Shown here piece after piece: positions 10,662 to 18,656 of a stretch of DNA of 64,000 nt. The translations under genes and the position numbers were made by a program. The notes beneath the pieces were generated by a model. The model did no database searches, was not told where the DNA came from, and saw only the letters and a list, made by a program, of their open reading frames with translations. Within the stretch, counting starts at the first letter, position 1, and every line of letters starts with the position of its first letter. Location of the stretch: the NCBI RefSeq assembly GCF_900046475.1, contig NZ_FCOU01000009.1, positions 186,001-250,000 of the forward strand, given 5' to 3'. The stretch is from Collinsella ihumii. Lineage in GTDB: Bacteria > Actinomycetota > Coriobacteriia > Coriobacteriales > Coriobacteriaceae.

Positions 10662-12047
10662 ATGGCATTCGGAAGAAGATCAGCTCGTCACGCCGGGGCG
10701 GCATCCCTGGACGTCACGCAAGGCGTCATCTGGAAGCAGCTACTGCTTTTGTGCGTCCCGATCTTCTTCAGCTCGTTTTTCCAGCAGGCGCACGCCCTGA
10801 TCAATACCTTCATCCTCGGGCAGTTCGGCGGGAAGCTCGCGCTCGGCGGCGTGCAGGCCACCGCATCGCTCTTCGAGCTTGCCGTCGGGTTCTCCGTCGG
10901 TCTCGGTGCCGGATGCGCGGTCATCTCCGGCCAGTTCTTCGGGAGCCATGACGACGAGCGGCTCTCGCGCTCCATCCATACCGCCATGACAATCGCCCTG
11001 GTGCTCGGACTCACGATCTCGGCTGCCGGCATCATCTTCATCCCGCACATCCTCGAGTTCATGGGCACTCCCCAAGACCTCATGGGCGAGGCGGTTCCCT
11101 ATTCGCGCTTCTACGCCGCAGCCATGGTCTGCTCGCTCGTGCTCAACATGGGCTCGGCGCTGCTTCGTTCCGTAGGCGACACGCGCACGCCTGCGCTCAT
11201 CATCGCGAGCGGATGCTTCATCAACGCCGTGCTCGACGTGCTGTTCGTCGCCGTGCTCGGCCTCGAGGCGATGGGGTGCGGCATGGCGACTGCCATCACC
11301 CTCACGATCAACGCGACCTTCATGACGCGCCGCCTCATGAAAGCCGACGGCGCCTGGAGGCTCGACCTGAAGAAGCTCGGCATCGACGGAAAGATCTGCA
11401 AGCGCATGATCTCGACCGGCCTGCCGCTTGGCATCCAGTCGTCGCTCTACTCGATCTCGAACATCATCCTGCAGTCAACCGTCAACACGTTCGGGACCGA
11501 CGCAGTCACCGGTTGGGGCCTGTCGGGACGACTCGACGCCTTCGTGTGGATGGTGACCGAGGCGCTCGGCGTGTCCATGACCACCTTTGCCGCGCAGAAC
11601 TTTGGCGCTCGCAACTACGAGCGCATGCGCCGCGGCTACCACACGTCCCTTGTGATCACCGTCGCGCTGATCGGCAGCATGTCGGCGCTGCTCGTCGCCT
11701 TCGTGGGACCGCTCTCGCGCATCTTTATCGACGATCCCGCGGTCACGAACTACACGACGATCATGATCCACTTTATCGCGCCGTTCTACGCGTTCTACTC
11801 GATCGTCGACAACACCTCAGGCGCCATTCGCGGTTCCGGCGAAAGCCTGCGCCCGATGCTGTTGACCATCCTGGGCACCGTCGTGTTCCGCGTGATCTGG
11901 CTGCTTGTCGTGGTGCCCGCCCATCATGCGATCGAGACTATGCTCATGGTCTACCCGGTGACCTGGTTCCTGACGGCCGTGCTGTTTGTTGCCTACCACC
12001 ACTGGGGCCACTGGCTGCGCCACGCCGAGGCGAAAGCGGTCGCATAG
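10662..12047 (+). CDS. MATE family efflux transporter
   Basis: Sodium- or proton-coupled multidrug exporter of the MATE superfamily, with twelve predicted membrane helices in two repeated halves. The first half opens with a Gln-rich LLLLCVPIFFSSFFQQAHAL helix typical of the DinF/NorM-related bacterial branch. The start at 10662 follows AAGGGGGAA; the GTG at 10644 is poorer. It is divergent from ftsH across about 210 bp that must hold both promoters. The substrate is unknown. Confidence 0.9.
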   Translation: MAFGRRSARHAGAASLDVTQGVIWKQLLLLCVPIFFSSFFQQAHALINTFILGQFGGKLALGGVQATASLFELAVGFSVGLGAGCAVISGQFFGSHDDERLSRSIHTAMTIALVLGLTISAAGIIFIPHILEFMGTPQDLMGEAVPYSRFYAAAMVCSLVLNMGSALLRSVGDTRTPALIIASGCFINAVLDVLFVAVLGLEAMGCGMATAITLTINATFMTRRLMKADGAWRLDLKKLGIDGKICKRMISTGLPLGIQSSLYSISNIILQSTVNTFGTDAVTGWGLSGRLDAFVWMVTEALGVSMTTFAAQNFGARNYERMRRGYHTSLVITVALIGSMSALLVAFVGPLSRIFIDDPAVTNYTTIMIHFIAPFYAFYSIVDNTSGAIRGSGESLRPMLLTILGTVVFRVIWLLVVVPAHHAIETMLMVYPVTWFLTAVLFVAYHHWGHWLRHAEAKAVA

Positions 12048-12111
12048 CTGAGCGGCAGGTCCTACCCCTTCCTCGCCTTTACGCGCATTCGCCTCACCAC
12101 GGTACCGCCCG

Positions 12112-12150
12112 GCGCGAAAGCAATTGATCAATATGCCCCAGGGAACCACC
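12112..12150 (+). repeat. Degenerate copy of repeat family 2
   Basis: Contains GGCGCGAAAGCAATTGATC followed soon by CAGGGAACC, matching the right arm of the palindromic repeat at 21.7 kb with several changes. It sits in the gene-free stretch 12048-12450, which otherwise holds only a short AGGGC/GCCCT hairpin and the MITE-like element. Confidence 0.6.
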
Positions 12151-12208
12151 GATCAACGGTGCCGTCCTCCCCTCAGTCGCGTCAGAGGGCCCCAGGGAAG
12201 CGCCCTCC

Positions 12209-12427
12209 GGGAAAGGTGGCTAGAAATTTCTGTTTTGCTGTCGCTGGGTCGGAACGAAGGGATAGGAAGCCCGCCAGGTGGCATCGATGTATCCCGGCAA
12301 CGCCAAAATCGAGGATTTGAGGCCTCAAAATCCGACTTCGTAACCAGCCAATAACGTCAAGACAGTAATATCAGACATTTCCGTGCGTGCGTCTGACAGC
12401 AAAACAGAAATTTCTAGCCACTTTCCC
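12209..12427. repeat. MITE-like element with long terminal inverted repeats
   Basis: A 219-bp block bounded by inverted repeats of 33-34 bp (12209-12242 and 12395-12427) that differ by one extra G. The arms share CTAGAAATTTCTG and TTTTGCTGTC. The interior has no gene. No clear target duplication is visible at the edges. Its size and structure fit a non-autonomous transposable element; no matching transposase is in the window. Confidence 0.6.
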
Positions 12428-12450
12428 TTGCCGAGCATTTATTTCCGGCG

Positions 12451-12652
12451 TCATTCATTGATTTTTCGCTTATGCTGTATATGTATTCCGATATGCCCAA
12501 TTCCCAAAATAACCGCCGAAAGAATCAGCCATAGTACCTTGCCGTAAATACCCAGCAGAATGAAAGCGGCGACTGGCAGTGTTGCGCCTGCAAGAGGTAT
12601 ACCGAGAAATCCACTGTAAAAATCGCTGAGTTTTCGGTTACTGCGAAAATAG
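12451..12652 (-). pseudogene. 3' part of an IS21-split small membrane protein gene
   Basis: Encodes the last about 66 residues of a hydrophobic protein with two strong helices, ending in HIGIHIQHKRKINE. It is the continuation of the fragment at 15230-15506. When the IS and one AATAG copy are removed, the reading frame joins cleanly as WWIRYFRSNRKLSDFY. Base composition is much richer in A+T than the chromosome around it. I recognise the product only as an uncharacterised Firmicutes-type membrane protein. The first codons of this fragment as now read belong to the IS end. Confidence 0.8.
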
Positions 12653-12761
12653 TGAGTATTCGTCCGCAGAGAAGCCACTAAATATTGCCAACTGGAGCCG
12701 GGGGTATTGCGCGTGAGAGCCGGGCGCGGTGCCGCAGGGAGCCGCGCCCGGCATCAGCTCG

Positions 12762-13509
12762 TCAGCCGGATCCGCTGCCGAGCTTCCTCCTCATGTTGAG
12801 CTCGCCCATCTCGACCCACGCGGTGCCGTGCACGATGCGGTCCATGATCGCGTCGGCGTGCACGCCGCCCCCGAGCCGCGCGTGCCAGTCCTTCTGCCTG
12901 AACTGGGTGCAGAGAACCGTCGAGCACGAGCCGTAGCCCGCCTCCATGAGCTCGAGCAGGAAGCCCCGGAACAGCTCGCCGGGGCGGTCGAGCAGCCACT
13001 CGTCCAGCACGAGCACCTGGAAGGCGGCGTACTTGCGGGTGAGCTTGCGCTCGCCGCCCGTTCGCTCGCGCGCCTCGCGCCACGCCTCCTCGAGGTCGGG
13101 GCAGCGTATGTAGCAGGCGCGCATCCGTCGCTGGCAGGCGGCCTTCGCGAGCGCGCAGGCCAGGTAGGTCTTCCCCGTGCCCGTCGGCCCCTGGAGCACG
13201 ACGTTCTGGCCGCGCTCGGCGAACCCGCAGGTCGAAAGCTCGGTGACGAGCAGCCGGTCGAGCCCGCGCTCCTCCGAGAAGTCTATGGAGCGCACGTCCG
13301 CCTCGGGATAGCGCAGGCCCGCGCGCTTGGTGAGGTTGCGCACCTTGGACGTCAAGAAGGACGAGGGGGTCGTCGTTCATGATCTGCTCGCCGCAGTCGG
13401 CGCAGGTCATGCCCATGCACATGCCCTCGTCCTGCGCCGCGAAGGCGTCGAGCAGGTCGGATGCGCCCATGTCGCGCAGCTTGCGCCTGGTCTCCACGGA
13501 GAGGTCCAT
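12762..13509 (-). pseudogene. istB: IstB-like transposition helper ATPase, frameshifted
   Basis: AAA+ helper of IS21 transposases. The ATG at 13507-13509 gives MDLSVETRRKLRDMG and the usual helical N-terminus. After about residue 35 the frame enters a block identical in sense to IleS (TCADCGEQIMNDD). The rest of IstB (TSKVRNLTKRAG, Walker A GPTGTGKT, LVLDEW and QFRQKDWHARLGGG to the stop) continues in the +1 frame. So the gene is broken near 13363-13376 as written. Either the copy is dead, a programmed shift is used, or the assembly is wrong here. Confidence 0.75.
13363..13407 (-). other. ileS-identical block inside istB
   Basis: 45 bp matching 2919-2963 of ileS at 43 of 45 positions, in the same strand sense and the same codon frame (TCADCG(E)IMNDD). 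istB loses its frame at the downstream edge of this block. Confidence 0.85.
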
Positions 13510-13554
13510 CTCCCTACACCTCCCCGTAGAAGTCCGCGCCCCGGACGTATCCGG

Positions 13555-13609
13555 CTCGTCCACGCGGTCGGCCGTACCCGGGGCGCAGGTGAGCGACGTG
13601 TCCTGGTTG
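13555..13609 (-). other. ftsH-identical block inside istA
   Basis: 55 bp matching 8726-8780 of ftsH at 54 of 55 positions, same strand sense and same codon frame (NQDTSLTCAPGTA). The istA frame changes immediately after it. Confidence 0.88.
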
Positions 13610-14577
13610 CTCCTGAGTATCGGCTCCACATCCCGGTAGCGCGGTGAGCGCCTCCCCGTCGCCAGCGCCATCTCGCACGCCCTCTCGAGCCGCGGGGCGG
13701 AGTACTTGTGCGAGAGCCTCAGCACCGCGAGCGCGGCGTTGAACCCCTGCTCCTCGAACTCCACGGACTGGAATATCCGCTCGACGACGCCGGCGCACGA
13801 CGGGCCGACCCTCTCCGCCCAGCGCCGGATTCGCCCGGCGTCCCAGTCCGAGTACGACCCCCCGTCCGGCAGGTCGGCCTCGTGCGTCGAGTACCTGTTG
13901 CGCGCGTATGCCGGGAACAGCGGGTGGGTCGCGAGCCGCTCTCCGCCCAGGAAGACCTCGACGGTGGACTCAGTGACGCGCAGGTCGACCGTCCTGCCGA
14001 CGGCGAGATGGGTCACCGAGTAGAAGTTGCGCTTGTACGACACGTGGCAGTTGCGCTGGACCTTGCGCCCGTACACCCACTCGCAGACCTCGTAGGGGAC
14101 GGCCGGCAGCGGCCTCAGGAGCGGGCGTTCCTGCTCCTCGAAGACCTGCCTCCGCGTGCCCTCCCGTTTGGAGAAGGGGCGGGAGTTGTGCTCGTCGACC
14201 TTCTTCCTGACGGCCTCCTTGAGCGCGCCGAAGTCCGTGAAGACCGTTTCGCGCAGCGCCGCTATCACCTCGGTGGCCGCCTGCCACACCTCGTTCTCCA
14301 CGCTGGGCTTGTCGCGCGGCCTCCTCACGCGCGCGGGCATCACCGCCGCCCCGTAATGGGCTGCCATCTCCCGGTATGCGTCGTTGATGACGACCTCGCC
14401 CTCGCGGGGATGGCGCTTGACGCCCGTCTTGAGGTTGTCCGGCACGATGCAGGGAGCCGCGCCGCCGAAGTAGCCGAATGCGTGCACGTGGCAGCGAAGC
14501 CATGTATCCTGCTTCATGTCGAGCGTCGGCTCGACCCACGACATGCGGCTGAAGGGCAGGCAGGCCACGAACAGGTA

Positions 14578-14617
14578 GAACTCGGAGATCTTGGACGTCG
14601 CCGCGTCGACTGCCGCC
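14578..14617 (-). other. smc-identical block inside istA
   Basis: 40 bp identical to 26712-26751 of smc, same strand sense and same frame (VDAATSKISEF). It lies just after the catalytic Asp of IstA and keeps the istA frame open. Confidence 0.88.
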
Positions 14618-15229
14618 ATCGTCGGCCCGGCCCAGTCGACCTCCATGATCCTTCCCGCCTTGTGCCCGACGCGGCTCACGACGCTTTTCCTCACGGTGAA
14701 CTCGCGGTAGCGCTTGCAGAAGCGGTCGTAACCCATCGACGCCTCGCCCCTCGCGGAGCACGCGTCCCGGTACTCGGCGTGCAGGCGCTTGAGCGTCACC
14801 CCGTCGCGGGCGAGCTCCCTGTGGATGCGCCCCCAGTCGGGATCGGGGTAGACGGTGGCCTCGTGCGCCCTCTCGGGGAAAAGGCGGTCGTAGACCTCGC
14901 GGTCCGAGAGCGGGCGGGCGTCCTCCCACCCGAAGCCCTCCCGCTTGGCCGCGGCGAGCACCGCGGTCACGCTGTTGCGCGACACGCCGAGGGACGCTGC
15001 GATGGTGCGCCCCGACAGCCCGGACCCGTCGAGCCTCAAGATGTCCTTGGCCCTGATTCTATTCGCCATGCTGAAAACCTCCTTCGTCTTGACTCCGACA
15101 TGGCAAGACGAAGGTAGCAGCAGGCGGCTCCCTTGCGAAATATCGATGGCTCTCTATGCCAATATCTGACGTTGGCCACCAGCGGCTCCCATTCGCAATA
15201 TCGCATGCTCTGAAGCGGGCGATTACTCA

Positions 15230-15506
15230 AATAGCGTATCCACCATAGCTCATACAAAACTATCATAAGTGCAGCGGCAATCAACCACCACGACCATACC
15301 GTCCATTTATGCAGATTAAAATCAGAAAAAATTAACGCACAGCAACAGGTCAGCACCTCTCCGAGACGTTCAAATGCCAGTAAAATTTTGTTCTCATTCT
15401 CCGAAGTATATCCTTGCGGCAGGTTTTTCGTCCAAATAATATTTGGGATCAAGAGCGCCGACAGAAAGAGTAACCCTACATAAGAAAATCCAAGATGACC
15501 GTTCAT
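15230..15506 (-). pseudogene. 5' part of the IS21-split membrane protein gene
   Basis: Begins MNGHLGFSYVGLLFL with an ATG that overlaps the flavodoxin stop (ATGA). It carries three hydrophobic segments and ends at WWIRY where the IS enters. Joined to 12451-12652 it would make about 159 residues. It was the third gene of a TetR-flavodoxin-membrane protein operon. Its product family is uncharacterised; the operon context suggests an accessory to the flavoprotein. Confidence 0.82.
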
Positions 15507-16045
15507 CGGCGTTCCTCCCCGAGAACAAAATCAGCAAGCGGCTCAATATATTCTTTTGAGGTATGGTCATAAGATGTATTCAGAGCTTTCAGCATTTCTT
15601 TCTCGTATTCGCTTTTCTCTTTTTTTCGTTTTACCATAGCGGCAAACACCTTCATCATCAGCTTGTCACCGAAAGGCATATTTTCATAGCGCAGTCCGCC
15701 CTGCATATAAAAATGGGGAACTTTATCCATCTCTTCTGTTGTAAGATTATTTTTCCAAGCTTCTTCTATCATCTCTGTTGCCGAATTAGGCGTAGCTCCG
15801 GTAGCGAAAACAATCAGCTTTTCCGCCGTACTTTTCTCGAAAAGAGCTTTTGCATTTTTCAGTCCGTCCACAAATCCGGCATGAAACCGTCCGCCGAAAA
15901 TAATGGTTTTGTATTCCGACATTGTCTCTGCGGAAACTTTTTTCAACTCCACGGCGGAGCAGTTCAGCTTTTCGGCAATCCATTCGGCATATTGCTTGGT
16001 AAAGCCCGTGACGCTCTTATAAACTACTAAGATCTGCTTATTCAT
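15503..16045 (-). CDS. Flavodoxin-domain protein
   Basis: 180-residue FMN-binding protein. The phosphate-binding loop is VVYKSVTGFTKQYAEW at residues 8-23. Later FGGRFHAGF and FATGATP segments resemble Flavodoxin_5/HemG-like proteins. The start overlaps the upstream TetR gene stop by 8 bp, and its own stop overlaps the next gene. A+T-rich codon use differs sharply from the surrounding chromosome, pointing to transfer from a low-GC Firmicute. Its electron partner is unknown. Confidence 0.85.
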   Translation of the reverse strand: MNKQILVVYKSVTGFTKQYAEWIAEKLNCSAVELKKVSAETMSEYKTIIFGGRFHAGFVDGLKNAKALFEKSTAEKLIVFATGATPNSATEMIEEAWKNNLTTEEMDKVPHFYMQGGLRYENMPFGDKLMMKVFAAMVKRKKEKSEYEKEMLKALNTSYDHTSKEYIEPLADFVLGEERR

Positions 16046-16610
16046 TTCTATTGTCCTCCAATGCTTGTTTCAAAAATGCTTCATAAGCCAGCTCCTGCTG
16101 GTTGAAAATTTCAGCTTCGGAAATTGAGGAAGAGGTGACGGAGTAAATTGTTCCGGTACCAATGGTATAAATCAGCATATTCAGGTGCAGCCGCTTTGCC
16201 GCAGAAATGGAAATATTTAGATTTTCTGCAATTATTTTTGAAACATTCGGATTGGTTTCCGAACAGTAAATGTCATCAAGAGAGGAAACATTTTTTCGTT
16301 CCTGAAACAGATACATTCTGAAAATATGAGGTTCATTTTTTGCAATCTGAATATATGCGTGTCCGGTGCTGCGGAACAGGTCGTTTCTGTCAACGGTTTT
16401 TCCGACTTCCGCCAGAATAAAGGTCCTTGCTTTTTCTGCAACGTCATTCTTCAGTCCGTCCATATTTTTGCAGTAGCTGTAAATCGGCTGTACGGAACAG
16501 CCCAATTTCTCCGCAATGGTTTTTACAGTCGCTTTTTCAATTCCGTCCTTTCGGGCTATCTCAAAGGCGGCGTCCACTACCATTTCTTTTGTTATCCTTT
16601 GCTTTGGCAT
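16038..16610 (-). CDS. TetR/AcrR-family transcriptional regulator
   Basis: 190 residues. The N-terminal helix-turn-helix (about 8-55) includes ATVKTIAEKLGCSVQPIYSYCKN; the rest is a variable ligand-binding domain. It is first in the operon with the flavodoxin and the split membrane protein. A perfect 17-bp-arm palindrome just upstream (16627-16665) is the obvious self-operator, so autorepression of the operon is likely. The inducer is unknown. Confidence 0.9.
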   Translation of the reverse strand: MPKQRITKEMVVDAAFEIARKDGIEKATVKTIAEKLGCSVQPIYSYCKNMDGLKNDVAEKARTFILAEVGKTVDRNDLFRSTGHAYIQIAKNEPHIFRMYLFQERKNVSSLDDIYCSETNPNVSKIIAENLNISISAAKRLHLNMLIYTIGTGTIYSVTSSSISEAEIFNQQELAYEAFLKQALEDNRNE

Positions 16611-16626
16611 TGCCGTCCCTCCATAA

Positions 16627-16665
16627 AAAATAGAGTTATATAAACTTATTATATAACTCTATTTT
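16627..16665. promoter_or_regulatory. Palindromic operator upstream of the TetR-flavodoxin operon
   Basis: AAAATAGAGTTATATAA and its exact complement are separated by 5 bp. It starts 16 bp upstream of the TetR ATG, in the promoter zone. Its size and position fit a TetR dimer site. Confidence 0.75.
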
Positions 16666-16710
16666 ACATAGACACAGGATAAAAGTCAAGGAAGTTTTTT
16701 CAATCTTGCA

Positions 16711-17424
16711 TTAGTACGGTCGCTTTTTGTCCAGCCAGCCTTGCTCTGCCCAATATTTGCCGTCGAGGTATTCGGGATCAGCTTTATGTAAGGACTTTTG
16801 CATTTTACGACAGAAAGAAAACTTAAGTTTTGTAATCAAATTTGTATGTGCAGGTTTGGTATAGTCGATGCGTGAAAATTCCCGTGAAAGCTTTTCTATC
16901 TTTTTTGTCAGTTCCGTTTGCTTCTTTTGGGAAAGCTTATCCCAGATAATATTACCCATTAAAGCTCCGGTAAAAATACCGATTTTAGAAATGCCCCACC
17001 AAGATAAGCTGTGCTTTATATCTTTTGCCGCAGATTTTGCACCGGCACCTAAACACTGTGTAATGATGACCGCACGTTTCCCGAACATTTCAGGAGCAGG
17101 GCGGTGCGGCAGCCAGCGGTAAGCAAAATGGTCGAGGAGATTTTTAATTGCGCCGGTTGCGTGAAACACATAAGCAGGAGAGGTCATTACAATTAAGTCT
17201 GCTTCCAAGAGCGATCTATCAATTCTTTCGATGTATTCTGCGTCTTTACAAGCCTTTTCGCCCTTTAAGATGCAGTTTGTGCAGCCGACACAGAAATTGG
17301 GGCAATCCTTTGGGAGATAGTATTCCGTAATGTTTGCCTTATTTTTAAACTCCGCTAAAAACATCTCTTTCAAGCGGTAGGTTACACCTCGTTTTTCCGT
17401 TGCGTTTATAACCGTTATTTTCAT
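16711..17424 (-). CDS. NAD(P)H-dependent flavin oxidoreductase (flavodoxin-like fold)
   Basis: FMN reductase-like protein, 237 residues from the ATG at 17422-17424. It opens MKITVINATEKRGVTYRL, then has a CVGCTNCILKGEKAC cysteine cluster (about residues 45-59) and the TSPAYVFHATGAIKNLLD block of the family. The closely spaced cysteines are typical of iron-sulfur flavoprotein-like members, though a full cluster motif is not certain. The start overlaps the stop of the upstream TetR gene (ATGA), so they form a two-gene operon. Low-GC, Firmicutes-like. Confidence 0.85.
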   Translation of the reverse strand: MKITVINATEKRGVTYRLKEMFLAEFKNKANITEYYLPKDCPNFCVGCTNCILKGEKACKDAEYIERIDRSLLEADLIVMTSPAYVFHATGAIKNLLDHFAYRWLPHRPAPEMFGKRAVIITQCLGAGAKSAAKDIKHSLSWWGISKIGIFTGALMGNIIWDKLSQKKQTELTKKIEKLSREFSRIDYTKPAHTNLITKLKFSFCRKMQKSLHKADPEYLDGKYWAEQGWLDKKRPY

Positions 17425-17999
17425 TCTGATACCTCCAAAATATCGTGCAGAATTTGCGTGTGCCACGCCTTGCGGTTTTCCTTTTTACTTAAATCAATAT
17501 CAAGTATTGTCGAGGTCGTTTCATACCGAAGAAATGTCTGCTGCATAACCGAAATCAAGCAAAAAGTCTTTCTTTTTACGGTGCTTTCGTCCCAATCAGG
17601 ACGGCAGGCAGCGACAAGAGGAAGATATGCGGCATAAGTTCTGTGTGTGTTATCATTTGGTTTTGGATTTTTCATATCGGTAAGCACCGATATTTTTGAA
17701 ACGGCATAATGCTCAAATAAAAAGTCAAGAGTCATATTGCCGAGATATTCCAGTTTTTCAAAAGGTGGTAAGTCCTTTGTCTTTTCTCGAATACTCTGAA
17801 AGTTCTCGACAATTCCGTTTATAATGCGCTCGACGCATAGTTCAATCAGGTTATCCTTGTTTCCAAAATGATAATTGACAAGCCCTAATCCAACGCCTGC
17901 TCTTTTGCATATCTCACGGACTGTAACTTCTTCTAAATGTTCCCCTTTTTCCTCAATGAGTTTAATCGTTGCCTGTATGATTGCTTCTTTATTATCCAC
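17421..17999 (-). CDS. TetR-family regulator (second)
   Basis: 192 residues. I choose the GTG at 17997-17999 because AGGAGG lies 5 nt upstream; an ATG 21 bp earlier has no ribosome site. Helix-turn-helix at about 18-50 (VREICKRAGVGLGLVNYHFGNK), then a ligand domain. It sits behind a near-consensus promoter with two palindromic sites and overlaps the oxidoreductase it probably controls. Confidence 0.9.
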   Translation of the reverse strand: MDNKEAIIQATIKLIEEKGEHLEEVTVREICKRAGVGLGLVNYHFGNKDNLIELCVERIINGIVENFQSIREKTKDLPPFEKLEYLGNMTLDFLFEHYAVSKISVLTDMKNPKPNDNTHRTYAAYLPLVAACRPDWDESTVKRKTFCLISVMQQTFLRYETTSTILDIDLSKKENRKAWHTQILHDILEVSE

Positions 18000-18013
18000 A
18001 CTATACCTCCTAT

Positions 18014-18059
18014 TGAACACTGTTCAGTAACATTATACTGAACGCAGTTCAAAAGTCAA
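18014..18059 (-). promoter_or_regulatory. Promoter with two TetR-type operators
   Basis: Minus strand: -35 TTGACT (18054-18059), 16-bp spacer, -10 TATAAT (18032-18037). Two 13-bp palindromes of the form TGAAC-N3-GTTCA lie at 18014-18026 and 18039-18051, centres 25 bp apart. The second fills the spacer and the first covers the start region, ideal for repression by the adjacent TetR protein. Confidence 0.85.
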
Positions 18060-18126
18060 GCGATTGCGAAAACAAGTGGAATATGCAACGATTTTCGGTG
18101 TCAAAACGCCCTGTTCAAGCGGCTAA

Positions 18127-18315
18127 GAGAGCAAAAAGCGGCGGGTAACCGCAACAGTTGTTGGTGATAGAAGTGTTGAATATAATGGGGAGATTATGTC
18201 GCTGACCGCCCTTGCAAAACTTCTGACCGGCAAGCAGTACTCCATTGCCGGATCAAAATACTTCAAATACAAGGGCGAATGGCTCAACGATATCCGTCAT
18301 CGGCTTGGCGTTTAA
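18127..18315 (+). pseudogene. C-terminal gene fragment of Firmicutes type
   Basis: A 62-codon frame with no start, containing MSLTALAKLLTGKQYSIAG and ending KGEWLNDIRHRLGV before TAA. It resembles the C-terminal tail domain found on some nuclease- or restriction-linked proteins (DUF4357-like), but I cannot name the parent gene. It marks the right part of the low-GC island as a remnant. Confidence 0.55.
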
Positions 18316-18320
18316 GAATA

Positions 18321-18417
18321 AACGATAGCCCACAAATTAAACGGTAGTCATAAAAACAAACAATAACCTACTGCCATCCGGTACCTTTGCGGACTGGATT
18401 GGCGGTGGGCTATCGTT
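18321..18417. repeat. 13-bp inverted repeat pair
   Basis: AACGATAGCCCAC at 18321-18333 and its complement at 18405-18417, 71 bp apart. No gene lies between. It could be a degraded mobile-element end pair or a long hairpin. Confidence 0.5.
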
Positions 18418-18484
18418 CTACCGGGGAGCAGCAGACATCTCAAAAGTCGGAAAGCCCTTGAAATAAGCCCATTCAGGCAAAAAG

Positions 18485-18534
18485 AAAGCACCGCAATCCT
18501 GATACCCATTGTATCAAAATTGAGGTGCTTTTTT
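18485..18534 (+). terminator. Intrinsic terminator at the right edge of the low-GC island
   Basis: AAAGCACC...CAAT pairs with ATTG.GGTGCTTT, with an inner GATAC/GTATC helix, and is followed by six T on the plus strand. It ends the A+T-rich DNA; GC-rich chromosome resumes at about 18550. Confidence 0.75.
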
Positions 18535-18581
18535 GGAGAAGCCGAATGTATGGGGAGGAGAGGGCGGTGCGGAACCAGCAG

Positions 18582-18629
18582 GCTCCCGCATGGCCCCGAC
18601 CGAGCCACGGGCAGGGGCAATGCGGGAGC
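18582..18629. other. Hairpin downstream of the TrmH-family gene
   Basis: GCTCCCGCATGGCCCC pairs with GGGGCAATGCGGGAGC (one offset) 28 bp after the methyltransferase stop on the minus strand. No T tract, so function as terminator or processing site is open. Confidence 0.45.
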
Positions 18630-18656
18630 TCCCGATCGAAATATATCAACGTTTCT

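Larger units (their letters stand above)
13514..15069 (-). pseudogene. istA: IstA transposase of IS21 type, C-terminal frame disruption
   Basis: DDE transposase. The N-terminal helix-turn-helix (about residues 10-45) is followed by a catalytic core with D145 (MEVDWAG), D211 (VPDNLKT) and E258 (KPSVENE), then the Mu-type C-terminal beta-barrel. The expected C-terminus GYVRGADFYGEV and stop TAG at 13514-13516 are in a different frame from the main body. The switch falls at the edge of the ftsH-like block (13555-13609). As read, the main frame instead runs through into istB. The core residues are intact, so loss of function may be recent or only apparent. Confidence 0.8.
12653..15229 (-). mobile_element. 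IS21-family insertion sequence
   Basis: A 2577-bp element carrying istA-istB on the minus strand. Its ends are related inverted repeats: TGAGTATTCGTCCGC at the left and the complement of TGAGTAATCGCCCGC at the right. Internal sub-terminal repeats (GGCTCCC...CAATATCG) are typical of IS21 ends. It is flanked by the 5-bp direct repeat AATAG (12648-12652 and 15230-15234). It sits inside a membrane protein gene. Both transposase genes contain frame disruptions, so this copy is probably not autonomous as read. Confidence 0.93.
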
